This document shows positions 1-9,275 of a stretch of DNA of 26,484 nucleotides, piece by piece. The notes under the pieces were generated by a model. The model made no database searches. It was not told where the DNA came from and worked only from the letters and a program-made list of their open reading frames with translations. The DNA lies in assembly GCA_004151065.3 (NCBI GenBank), contig NWUY0300001699.1, forward strand, positions 34,772-61,255. Reading direction: 5' to 3'. This DNA comes from Larix sibirica (Eukaryota > Streptophyta > Pinopsida > Pinales > Pinaceae). The number at the start of each line of letters is the position of its first letter. Within the stretch, counting starts at the first letter, position 1. A program made the position numbers and the translations under genes.

Positions 1-1032
1 ACATTTCATTCTTATGTGGCCAAGCAGTCATTTTTATTTGACATTTGGTCCTCATATGCTTGGCCCTTTTCATTTCATTTCGTAGTAGCCTTTTTGGGCA
101 TTTCTTTGAATAGAATAATGAAACACATAAGCATGTAATGGTGGCAGGGTTGCAGGATTCAAGAACCATGGGGAACATCCCGATGAACTACACAATCCTA
201 CACTGCAACGCCACATCGAGGGTAATTGACAGAAGTGGGTCCTAGGTTTGAAAGTGCAGACACACACTCTAGAGACGAGACACAAAACAACATGGAATCT
301 AGTTTACATAGAGGTCATAGGGGGAAGGTCCTCAAACTCACATATCTCAGTCTTAGTCAGGGTGAGGATCCAAGATGAAAGGGTCAGATGGGTGGAGACA
401 AATGAGAAATGGTGCCAAGGCTAGCAACAATAAGGAGGGTGACCAAGTCCATACCATAAAAGGGGAAGTAACCAATGTGCATACATAGGAGCCTCGCAAT
501 CAAGGCTATCTGACAACTCCTACCATAAGACAAAAATGAACCATTGAACAAATATACTAAATCACCAAGCTAGTCACTACATGCTAAGTTAGACTACTCA
601 TATAAATAAACAAGCTCATACATACCATCCATGTGCACCAAAAATATACATGCCTTGCCATATACCTACTTTGTTGTGTGAATCTAAAGAGTGATCTTTG
701 ACATGCATGGACAAAGGAAAGGCACACCAACACTGATATATGCTACTCTAAGTGAACCATGACCCAACAAAATCATCTCCATGGGGTCATGTGGGGAACA
801 ACTAAGACCATGGATCCTAGAGGATGCTCTGCAATACTATGGATGGCTTTGAAAAATAAGGTGTACCGCCATTGATCAAGACTCTATGGCCCTGCTCAAC
901 TCATGTATGGATTGGCTCAACTAACATGGATGTGATAGCAGGTGCCATAGTTTACTAGTTTCAAAGACTGCACCAGAAAGTTACATTGCATACAGTACCT
1001 TATACACTAGGCTAACCATTTTTCAGTGTGCA
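1..1032 (-). repeat. Diverged LTR-like region, possible 3' LTR (copy 1)
   Basis: Read on the minus strand, this region is a diverged relative of the LTR at 7980-8900. The clearest match is 272-331 against 8216-8276, which share the GAGRYACGAGACACA-like block and ACATAGAGGTCAYAG. The spacing between the matching blocks is about 7.9 kb, as expected for an LTR pair. On the minus strand the region could open at 1032 with TGCACAC just after a G-run (plus-strand CCCCCC at 1033-1038) that might serve as a polypurine tract. The homology is patchy and the ends are not fixed. The window start truncates it. Confidence 0.45.
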
Positions 1033-1576
1033 CCCCCCGCTAGACAATATCCTGTTGACGATCTTTGAGAAAGAAAGTAAATGTAATGTAAATGGTAAAA
1101 GTTTGTAATTGTTAAGCAATTGTCAACTATATGTATTTAAAGAAATTTGTTAGGGTTTTGAAAGAATTGATTAGAAAAAGAATAGCAGAGGGATGGGGAG
1201 ATGGTCCTAGAACATAGTTGCAAGAGAGGAAGATTAGTAGTGTTCCAACTGTAAAATGTAAGACCGTGGTATATGAAGTGAATGAGATAATTTGTTGGGT
1301 AGGTTCTGCCTCTAATTATTGTCTGAATGATGTTGATGTGATTGTCTTAATGTGTTGTTAAATTGCAAATGGTTAACTTGAATTCATGAAAATTCGTCTG
1401 TTCTTGGGTGAAACCTTGTTCTCTGAACATTGAAAATGCTAATGCTCATAGATTTTATTATTGGTAAATCTGTCTAAACCTCGGATCCAAATTTGTGCCA
1501 ACAAACACTAAGAGGGATCAACTCCCTTCAGGTGCAAACCTATTTGATGGTGCAAAAACTAGTTTGCACTTTAAGA
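1033..1576. other. Noncoding interior of the LTR element
   Basis: No ORF of note, RNA gene or repeat was recognised in this AT-rich stretch. It contains the first substitution between the two copies (T1560 against C10835). The same sequence fills 10308-10851. Confidence 0.5.
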
Positions 1577-1669
1577 GATTTGATAAAAAATAAAAATAAA
1601 AATAATTTCACATTTGCTTGATAATAAAAAAACTAATTTATATAGTAATGCATATCCATCTTAACCCCA
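1577..1669 (+). repeat. Short direct repeat, left unit (TRIM-like pair)
   Basis: This unit runs from TTTGATAAAAAA through TTCACATTTGCTTGATA to CATCTTAACCCCA. It recurs at 1962-2050 with scattered differences, giving terminal-repeat-like units of about 90 bp whose starts are 385 bp apart. The pair could be a very small non-autonomous LTR (TRIM) remnant or a local duplication. I saw no TG...CA ends or clear target-site duplication. The copy-2 unit is at 10852-10944. Confidence 0.6.
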
Positions 1670-1961
1670 CTTCAATAAAGTGCATAAATTTTTAGGTTAA
1701 AGTTACATGATATTCTATAACTTTATTATTTTGATTGGAAGTGCTTTTAAAATTTCATTGTTTCTCATTTTGTTTTTTAATTGTATTAATTAGTTCTTTG
1801 TTTTTTTATCCATTGTTCTAGTATTGCAAATTGTTTGAATATATCTCTAATGTTCTATTGGTTTGGTGTAATTTTGTTAGTAATTTAATGATGGTCTTTT
1901 GAACTCATGTAAGTTGGACACCTTTTGTCAATAATTCCACCCTCATGTTTGCCCACAAGGT

Positions 1962-2050
1962 GTTTGATAAAAAAAACAAAAAATATTCACATTTGCTTGA
2001 TATAAAAAAGTTCAATGTATATATAGTAGTGTATATTCATCTTAACCCCA
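1962..2050 (+). repeat. Short direct repeat, right unit (TRIM-like pair)
   Basis: Partner of the unit at 1577-1669, sharing TTCACATTTGCTTGATA, TATATAGTA and CATCTTAACCCCA in the same order. Between the units (1670-1961) there is only AT-rich DNA without an ORF. The copy-2 unit is at 11237-11325. Confidence 0.6.
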
Positions 2051-3813
2051 GGTGTTGAGATCGATCAAAGATGCAAATGTTTTTAACAATGCAAAAACGT
2101 GAGAAAAAGTTTGAGGGATTTGACTCATCCCAACAGTTGTAGATTTGGATTTGAAGGATCTACATTGGTTATGGACAAACTCATTGATATTCTACTTCCT
2201 AATCTCCCTCTTTTCCAAAATGATCTCTATGTGTCTTCTCAACAAGGCTAACCTCACACATGAACTTATATCCATGAATGTTTCATGTACCTTCCACTAT
2301 TTTCAAGTTTACCATGAGACTTGCTCTTTGTTAACAACTTGCACTTGTGTTGTTTCCCTAATGAGGTATCAAACTTATACATCCCGTCGTTTTGGCATCC
2401 TTGAGTAACAATTGTGTTTATACTCATGTTATTTAAAGTCTCGTGTGTCGAGTCCCCTCAATCAAAGATCAAATATCTTTCTCTCCATCCTTCCCGCATG
2501 TCCTGAATTAAGTGTTCAACCTTCTCATGTTTGGTTGCATTAATTTGATGTTTCTTCTTGTTGTCTTGTGACACTTGTCTTGAGATGAGGTTTGTTATTT
2601 TTGTAACAATCCTTGACAAGTTTTCCACTTTATTTTTGTAGTGAAAGAAGTTGTTCATCATTGTCTTCAAATTTGTTGCTTTGATTTTCCTCAAACAATA
2701 ACATCCCATCCAATTCATCAAGGAACAACTCTTAATTCTTGTAAGTAATGTGGATAGTAATAACAAAATGGGTACGACTCTTTTATTTAAATTCACATGA
2801 ACAATTTCTTTCTTAATTTTCTCATCACATCACCAACATCATCTCATTTCTAATTTATTTGAATTTGGCAACACAAATTCCACTTACCCACTATGTGACA
2901 AGTGGAGCCCACACAATTGGTTTTTCAAGTACAAAAAATCAATCACCCCCAATTGGTTCACACAAAACATTAACTTTCTTTCACACCATATTCAAGCTCC
3001 TTTCCTTGAATGCACATCAACATTGTGGCAATGAGGATTCAAATTTATCATTTGTGCTCTTCTATTCTTATAAGTAGCAACAATGATAGTGGCACTTCAC
3101 AATGGAGCTTGTTCTTGCTTTGTGAATTTTTTTCTTTTGAAAGGAATCATCTTGGCAATTTAACTTTCAATTATGTACATTGCTTGTACTATTTGTCATC
3201 TTAATTATGGTTTCCAAAAGTGCCCCTTAGTGCGTTGATTATGGTTGAAAAGAAATTGCTCAAAAGTGTGCAATTGAGAATACAAAAATTGATGCAAAGA
3301 AAGTTAAACAAATTTCAATAGTTACTTAGCCACCCAAAACATGAGGCTCAAATCAACCTCAACTTTCCTCTTCATTGAAAATTATAGTTTTTATTAAATA
3401 CAAATGCATCGTAACTTTGTTTATGTCTTTATGGTGTGTTACCTCCTAGCCTCCACTTAAGATGTAAAAGTCCCAACAATAAATTTGAGGCCCTAAGGGA
3501 AACTTAAAAAGGTTATCCACCGTTACCACAACAATACTTTCCCTCTATTTAGGCTAACTTTCCTCCAACACAAGGGCGGATTCCATAATGCAATCTAAGT
3601 CCAAACAAAAGGTAATAAAGAAAAGGGCTCTATGGCTTAGGGTAAATATGGTTTGAGTCAAATTGTAGCATATAGCTTCCATATTTACAAAACATAAATT
3701 TAAGCCTAGTTAAAGATGACCAAATAAAATGATTTCTTAAACTTATGGTTGTAGAATTCAGATTGCAAAACATAACATAAAATGTTTTTTTAATAATTCT
3801 TTAGGGGGTTGAA
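2051..3813. other. Noncoding interior with only small open stretches
   Basis: The longest open stretches are 2145-2408 (+, 87 codons), 2458-2796 (-, 112 codons) and 2859-3077 (+, 72 codons). None resembles a family I recognise. The 112-codon stretch is Lys/Asn-rich and hydrophilic after a leucine-rich start. The copies differ in it by one missense change (Met/Thr, A2498/G11773). Nothing suggests selection on it. I treat the whole stretch as noncoding. The copy-2 equivalent is 11326-13088. Confidence 0.5.
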
Positions 3814-4155
3814 TGTTAGATATTATAATGTTTATGTAATGTTACTTTATGTAATAAAGTAATAATGAGTAAAAATGTCATAAAGTAGAATAAATCATAC
3901 ATAATAAAGTAATAATGAGTAATAATCTCATAAAGTGAAATAAGTCATGTGTAATAAAGTGAAATAGGCTTATGTTTAATGTAATTATGGACTTAGGTGA
4001 AGTTAAGTAAATTAGGTAAGTGGTTCCTAAATGGGAATAATAGAACTTGCTACACATATATACAACATTGCTTTATGTAACTTGTGAGATTATTGATAAT
4101 AAATATCTTGTCCATTCTCTCTTGTCTCTTTCTCCAAAACTCTAATATGCTAAAC
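3814..4155 (+). mobile_element. Copia-type LTR, probably solo (copy 1)
   Basis: The sequence starts TGTTAGATATTATAA and ends near AATATGCTAAAC, which roughly mirrors the start as LTR ends do. Inside, in order, are an AT-rich U3 with a 50-bp tandem repeat (3851-3965), a TATA-like TATATA at 4057-4062, and an AATAAA at 4098-4103. That order fits U3-R-U5. The length of about 340 bp suits plant copia LTRs. No primer site follows it directly and no pol is attached, so it looks solo or truncated. The right-hand end is uncertain by a few bases. Confidence 0.55.
3851..3965 (+). repeat. 50-bp tandem repeat, two full units plus a partial one (copy 1)
   Basis: The units start at 3851, 3901 and 3951, an exact 50-base period. 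Each begins TAATAAAGTAATAATGAGTA or a close variant, and the two full units then carry CATAAAGT. The third unit is cut short. The repeat lies in the presumed U3 of the LTR, upstream of its TATA-like box, where tandem repeats can act as enhancers in other retrotransposons. Confidence 0.85.
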
Positions 4156-4203
4156 TTTCTCTTGACACTGCCTTTGATGTTTCCCTATGCCACAATCACC
4201 GTG

Positions 4204-4333
4204 GTTCTAATACCATATTAAACTAAGCTCTGGAGAAATATGCAAGAGACAAAAGAGAATGAATGAGAGATTTATTATCAATAATGTTCACAAGTTACAT
4301 ACTGTGGTGTTGTATATATGTGTAGCAAGTTCT
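4204..4333 (-). mobile_element. Inverted copia LTR fragment with primer-binding site (copy 1)
   Basis: On the minus strand, 4333 to about 4236 repeats the TATA-to-U5 part of the LTR found on the plus strand at 4042-4135: both begin AGAACTTGCTACACATATA and contain ATTATTGATAATAAAT. Next to it, minus 4215-4204 reads TGGTATTAGAAC, a 10-of-12 match to the initiator-Met primer site TGGTATCAGAGC used by many plant copia elements. Only about 48 bp of interior follows before the facing plus-strand LTR. The two LTR pieces therefore converge and form a large inverted repeat. Confidence 0.6.
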
Positions 4334-4412
4334 GTTTTGGAGAAAGAGAAGTTCAATTTTGAGGGCAATATAAAGAAAAGCAAGTTATCTACAAGTATGA
4401 TTACATAAATAT

Positions 4413-4870
4413 GTATGGACGTCAATTTTAGAGATTGTATGGCAATTTTGGATTGTACAAACATCAATTTTGAAGATCGTATGGTGATTTCGGGTTGTAC
4501 GACTATAAATTTTAGTCGTTAATTAAATCGTATGACATTTTTAGGTTGTACGGACATCAATTCCAACAAATTTATTTCTTTGTACGTCAACAATTTATTT
4601 CTTTGTATGGCAGCAATTTATTTCTTTTGTACAAATGATAAACACGATTTTATTTCGTTGCACAACGACTACAGTAATTTTTTGTACGTCAGTGATTTTT
4701 CATTGTACGACATTCATTCATTAAACTCACTACAGTTTGTATGGACAACATTTGGTTTGGATTTGGTACAGCCCATTAAATTTACTTTCTATAGGAGTGT
4801 AATCAATTGTACGAACAACTTAAGGTTATATAAAGGATTTTGTACGGAGGATGTATAAAGGCATCTATAC
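4413..4870 (+). repeat. Degenerate GTAYG-phased repeat, about 18 units (copy 1)
   Basis: Units open with GTACG or GTATG-like words, usually after TT, and often continue with ACATCAATTT or a variant. Openings are at 4413, 4437, 4455, 4479, 4497, 4530, 4548, 4582, 4605, 4629, 4660, 4684, 4705, 4739, 4766, 4809, 4842 and 4866. Spacings are 18-43 bases and often 18 or 24. A 108-codon open stretch (4532-4858) runs through it, but its translation merely echoes the repeat. I do not know this repeat family. Confidence 0.7.
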
Positions 4871-6657
4871 GAACGATGACAACAACAGAGGTACAAATGC
4901 CTTTCTATTTATTTTTAAACCAGAACGGGTAAATTTATATTATATATAAAGGGTTGAGGAATCAACATTAAAATATAATCTATTTAGTTATCCAAAATCC
5001 CCAAAAGGAAGGGTTCTCGGTCCCCTTGATTGTTCCATAACAAAATTGATCCTCAACATGAAGGTTTCCCTTTTTCCTACTATAAACCCTGCTATCACAG
5101 TTTCTATAGCGACCCAAATACGTGATCCTATCCAGGACGATAGAGATGACGATCACCAAGACTGTGATACTCAAGAAAGATTATCCCTCTAAGATTTATA
5201 TAGGCTGTCACTCCATATAGTTTTCCTCTCTCTTTAGGCTTCTTAATTCACTTAAGGTGAACCAAATTAGCCATGGGAGGTGTCCCAAGTTGAGCTTAAA
5301 TGCCCAACCCCTTTTAGAGCTACATGATACTTGTATAGATTATGGCAATTGGATAATGATGAGAGCCCTAAGGGATGAATCCTAGATTTATGAAAAGGAC
5401 TAATGAGTATGTTTAGGTGGATTGATTAGGGGTTTAATTGTGTTTCAAATGCAATCCAATTCAAGGAAATTACTCAAAAGTTAATTAGCTTAAAAGATCT
5501 AGGGTATAGTTTCTAGGGATTTGATGATCCAAGTCACTACCCTTGGGGAAAGATCAAATTTACTAGTGAAATGACCCAAGGAAATGATGGATTATGTCTA
5601 AAAGAATTCACTAACACTAAATTTGCTTACCATTCATAAGAGATCTATCTTTTATCATTCCACAAGCAAAACTGAGTCAAAACAACGTCTTTCCAGCTGG
5701 AGCGAATAGGTTTTGAGACTAGTTCTTGGATCCATGGGTTTAAATAGAATCTAAAGATGATGCCTAGGCTTGGAGAGTTTTTTAAATGCGTAACGAAAAA
5801 TACCCAAATGGCCAAAAGTCGACATAACTAAGCATTAAAGAGAAATAATTTTTTGAGGGTTTTACTATTAACTTTTATAGTTGACAAATGGTTTGTGAAG
5901 CTATGTTAGATGAGATCTAAATACTTACCTGGATCTAGATGGTTGATTTGTGTCCTTTCTCAATCTTCAACATTCCCGAATAGATCAATATCTTCCTCCA
6001 CACCAAATTGCTATGATCCCCAAGTCGCACTACAAAAACCCCAAGAGATACAATAGTGAGACAAAAATGTATTTTCCATGAATCACTTGAAGTTGTGCAA
6101 ATTGATTTGAGTCAACAAGAATAACGAGAGAGATGGCAAGAAAAACAAATGGCGATAGCAATATCTATTTTTATCACAAATAAAATTCCCTATCACGTGA
6201 AGAAGCAAGTCACCTAAGTCGCAATTGGCGCCCCAGTGAATTCGCCCCTCCTCTCGTAAGCACAAAAAAATTGAAAAGAATTTGCTCGGATATGGAGTAT
6301 GATGATGATCTGACAGTAAAAGGAATTTTGCAACAAAGAAAAACAGTAAGCTTCCATCAAGAGACCCAAGAATTTGCATAAGAGAAATTTTCTATTATTT
6401 GCTTCCAAGAGCCAAGAGTCCCTTACAAATGAGGGGCTCACTCTCTTTTATAGCTAAGAGAGTGTCCAAATCCTTAACTGACTTTTGAATAGATGGTTGA
6501 GATTAAAATATAAAATAAAAATATCAATGGTGTATATTAAATCTCACTCTAATACATGGAGCAAGCTGAAAATAGTCAATCTAGGTGAGCGAAGCGAATT
6601 ACCTCATAATCCCAATATACAATAAAATATATAGATGAGAGAGATATGATATAACAC
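4871..6657. other. Noncoding interior, no recognised feature
   Basis: AT-rich sequence with short open stretches only (4980-5174 and 6083-6441, both minus). Neither has a recognisable motif, and the two minus frames at 6083-6441 overlap each other. A lone TTGGCGCCCC word near 6227 resembles the first bases of another primer-site class but has no LTR beside it. The copy-2 equivalent is 14146-15932. Confidence 0.5.
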
Positions 6658-6684
6658 CCTAGGGGGATTAATTCACCCCTAGGG
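6658..6684. repeat. CCCTAGGGG inverted repeat (copy 1; copy 2 at 15933-15959)
   Basis: CCCTAGGGG at 6658-6666 is answered by CCCCTAGGG at 6676-6684, giving 9-base arms and a 9-base loop. Each arm is itself nearly palindromic. No role is evident. Confidence 0.7.
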
Positions 6685-7254
6685 AGTTACACTTTTACAT
6701 TAGCACCAAGCTCAATACATAAGTCACAATAAGAGAAAGTCGCCCTCCTAGGAGAAAGACGTCTTCCCATGGGGGAAATGAAGCTCATGACATGATACAA
6801 TGATAATATGCCAAGAAAAATGTCCCATAGCCTCTAGGGGAAAATCACAACAAAAACCAAGTCAAATCTTGTCATTCAATAGTCCAACGCTACACATCTC
6901 AAACCTTGGTCACTTTTTAATTAATTACTTTTTAGTTGGAAACCTCTGTAAATCTTCAATTTGCTCATAATTGACTCTTTCCTTGCTCAGAATGATGATT
7001 AGACTACAAGGATGATCGAGGAAGATCAAATACACTAGGATCCATTACTCATACACCCCCGACCAATCTATCATATTCTTTGTGATGAAATCTTGAAGAT
7101 TTTAATTAAAAATGGCTTAATTATTTCCCCATTGACTTTATAAAAACACTGAACTACGTCATTTCTTCAACAACTGATGATTAGAGTGATCCAATTGGCC
7201 TCCAAAGGAACTGATATGAACAGTGATAACCTATAATGGGGTCCCGCTGCGTAT
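6685..7254. other. Noncoding interior, no recognised feature
   Basis: Nothing recognisable was seen between the small inverted repeat and the TTGAC cluster. The copy-2 equivalent is 15960-16529. Confidence 0.5.
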
Positions 7255-7323
7255 TTGACCTATTGACCAAGTCAAACCAAGGTTTGACCAAGTCAAAAAG
7301 TCAATAAAACGCCAAAAGTTGAC
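7255..7323. promoter_or_regulatory. Cluster of seven TTGAC cores with two phased palindromes (copy 1)
   Basis: TTGAC or its complement GTCAA occurs at 7255, 7263, 7271, 7284, 7292, 7300 and 7319. Four of these make two identical 13-base palindromes, TTGACCAAGTCAA, at 7263-7275 and 7284-7296, exactly 21 bases apart. TTGAC with a following C or T is the W-box core bound by plant WRKY factors. Binding is an inference, and the nearest gene-like structure is only the retroelement itself. Confidence 0.5.
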
Positions 7324-7962
7324 AATGGCTCAAAATAATCAACTGAACATTCATGAAGCTCGTGAGAGGTGTTAGTCCTTATCATGGTTAATATTGGAAA
7401 ACAACTAGATGCTAATTTATACCATTCACAGAGTGGTCAAGAGCAAGACATTAACATAGTGTGACATAATTCACAAAACGACAGTTCTATATACATACTC
7501 TTATTCATATTAACTGTACACAATGTAAGCCATAGATCAATCCTCCCTCTCTTAGGTGACAAATGGAGTGAGTAAAGTTCAAAGGTTTTGGTCAAGATGG
7601 AGTTGAATTTTGGATAGACATGATTTTCCTTAGGAGAGAAGGGATTGACAAGGGCCTCTATTATATTTGTTCAAGTAGCAAACACTAGGGAATGGCGATG
7701 TCTCACAAATGGATGATGTGCTTGGAAGGTACCCTTTTGAGTCTAACAAGCCTCCTTTATTTCAAAACTTTATAATTTACATTTCACATTTTCATTTTCT
7801 TTGACTTTCATTTGATTTCAAAAATTCCACTTTCACTTTCACTTTGCATTTCTTTGGATATATCATTTAAGCACACTTTGCATTTGCATTCCTTTAGTTA
7901 GCTAGAATCAAAAGGTACTGGCCCTGGATAGCCTTGCGGGCCCCAGATAATGACACGACCTT
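7324..7962. other. Interior next to the primer site, noncoding
   Basis: On the minus strand this is the leader just after the primer-binding site, where a gag start would be expected in a complete element. I see no long gag frame. About 7750-7870 is a pyrimidine-rich CATTT/CACTTT tract, which is purine-rich on the element's sense strand. The copy-2 equivalent is 16599-17237. Confidence 0.5.
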
Positions 7963-7975
7963 GGCTCTGCTGCCA
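7963..7975 (-). other. Primer-binding site of the LTR element (copy 1)
   Basis: The minus strand reads TGGCAGCAGAGCC, an 11-of-13 match to TGGTATCAGAGCC, the complement of the initiator-Met tRNA 3' end used by many plant LTR retrotransposons. It sits just inside the LTR on the expected side, which gives the element's orientation. A gap of up to about 25 bases may separate it from the LTR edge, longer than usual. Confidence 0.6.
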
Positions 7976-7979
7976 ACGA

Positions 7980-8900
7980 GATTCCATATCCTCGATGGAG
8001 TTGTCGTGGTAATGAATTTTTATAATCAAGTAGGTGGTACATCAAACAAAGGATGAGTACCTACTCCTTGGCCACTAACTAACTTCAAGGATGGGGAACT
8101 TGCTTCGACTCCAAGGGATACACTTCCGGTGGCATAAGCCTACCTAATTGCACTCAATCATCCTAGGTGCAAGGTGAGAAAGATCAAATGTCTATAGACA
8201 GAGCCACACACTTTAGATACGAGACACAGGAAAACATGGGGTCCATTTAAACATAGAGGTCACAGAGGGGAAGGTCCGCAGATCGATCAGTCATGTCAAA
8301 GTGAAGGGATTCAAAGCAAGGTGGGTGAGAGGGATAATATGGAAAAAGGTCAAGCACAGAAACTAAGAGTGAGGGAACTGATTTATACATTACATCACCA
8401 GTTAACCTGAAAGTGAGCATGTATATGAAACTATCAACTAATGCACCTATATCACTCCTAGCATGTCCTATTGAAAACCAACCAATAAAATGACCACTAG
8501 TGCATAACAAAGTATAACATATTCAACAAACTAATAGAAATCATGACATCCATAAAATAATACCTCTGTTATATACACGATCCCGTAGCTGCAATTGTAA
8601 TCCATCTGTATTGAGACTATTGTATCTGCATGGAAAGGAAATAATACCTACAGCTAAATTGCTCTACTTGAGTGAACCAAGGTTTGAAAATGCATGACAA
8701 GGGAGGTCGTGAAGAGGGATCAAAGTGATTAGGGTGGCCCCACAATTTTTTCCCATGAATCATCCAATTGAACATAAATATACCATCCACCACTGATGTG
8801 CTTTGATAATCATCTGCCTCAAGTGTAAGGACTAGGCTCATGACTGGCAATCTGGTCTGAAAAAATGATAAGTAGCCCAACTACTCAGCATGTGAGAACA
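7980..8900 (-). repeat. LTR of a gypsy-type element (copy 1)
   Basis: On the minus strand the LTR begins TGTTCTCAC at 8900. That is exactly where homology with the block-B copy stops, so the outer edge is well defined. A TATA-like TATATAA lies at 8575-8569, about 325 bases in, and the primer-binding site follows the inner edge. The inner edge is unsettled between about 7976 and 8010; a CA end occurs at 8002. The length of about 0.9 kb is reasonable. Sequence resembling the gypsy 3' end abuts the block-B copy, which ties this LTR to the gypsy family in block C. Minus-strand open stretches inside it (8247-8510, 8617-8880) are not genes. Confidence 0.6.
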
Positions 8901-9274
8901 AATACATAAAATATTAACCTTGGATCTTGTTGTTTGCTCCACCAGTAAAAGCTACCTCCACTTGATAAGGTTGAAGAGTAAGAGTTGAATTGAACTTAGG
9001 AAAATAAGTAAGAATTGACTCAAACTTAGGGAAACTTGGGAGTTGGTCAGGGAAATAAAATTTAAAAAATTCTAAAATAAAAAGGATATTTTTCATTTAT
9101 ATAAAAGTTTACAATGTCCATATGATGCAAATTTCTATAATAACTCATTTCAAAGTGCACATAGGAGCTACGTTGCTGGGAATCGCTCTGCACCACCATC
9201 GATCCCAATTCGCGATCCGAAAGGAATCGATGAGGAATCGATTTCGGAATCGCGATTCCTCCCGGAATCGATTT
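8901..9274. other. Flank of the block-A LTR, unrelated to block B
   Basis: This is the only part of block A that is not repeated in B. It is probably DNA outside the element's 5' LTR. It contains no convincing gene and ends in a GGAATCG-rich patch. Confidence 0.6.
9223..9274. repeat. GGAATCG cluster with a 14-bp palindrome at the block edge
   Basis: GGAATCG occurs at 9223, 9234, 9246 and 9264. The third lies in the perfect palindrome GGAATCGCGATTCC (9246-9259). The block ends at the N right after this patch, so it may have broken the assembly. Confidence 0.75.
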
Positions 9275-9275
9275 N
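9275..9275. other. Single N, assembly join between blocks A and B
   Basis: One undetermined base, with the sequence of window base 1 restarting right after it. A lone N at such a junction looks like a scaffold join of unknown gap size rather than a miscalled base. Confidence 0.85.

Larger units (their letters stand above)
1..8863. repeat. Copy 1 of an 8.86-kb direct repeat (block A)
   Basis: Every part of this stretch recurs 9275 bases downstream at a constant offset, so there is no net insertion or deletion. The substitutions I noticed are T1560/C10835, A2498/G11773, C8820/T18095 and C8852/T18127; I compared by eye, not by full alignment. The last two lie just before the copies diverge at about 8863/18138. 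The unit contains no convincing gene. It reads best as a minus-strand LTR retrotransposon with a noncoding, repeat-filled interior. Confidence 0.97.

Noticed and set aside
2458-2796. 112-codon minus-strand open frame (copy at 11733-12071)
   Set aside because: No recognised domain, and it sits in retroelement interior. The one difference between copies is a missense change; length alone is not evidence.
3851-3965. CRISPR-like array in the 50-bp repeats
   Set aside because: The units are contiguous tandem repeats without spacers, in a eukaryotic retroelement context.
4532-4858. 108-codon open reading frame on the plus strand (and its copy at 13807-14133)
   Set aside because: It lies wholly inside the GTAYG-phased repeat and its protein merely repeats the translated unit. 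There is no family motif.
6227-6240. TTGGCGCCCCAGTG as another primer-binding site
   Set aside because: Only the first seven or so bases fit a known primer class, GGCGCC is a common palindrome, and no LTR could be found beside it.
6083-6441. Two overlapping minus-strand open frames of 98 and 75 codons
   Set aside because: They overlap each other in different frames and neither has a recognisable motif.
8247-8880. Minus-strand open stretches of 87 codons each, possible small genes
   Set aside because: They lie inside the LTR, whose other features (TG start, TATA-like box, primer site) explain the sequence.
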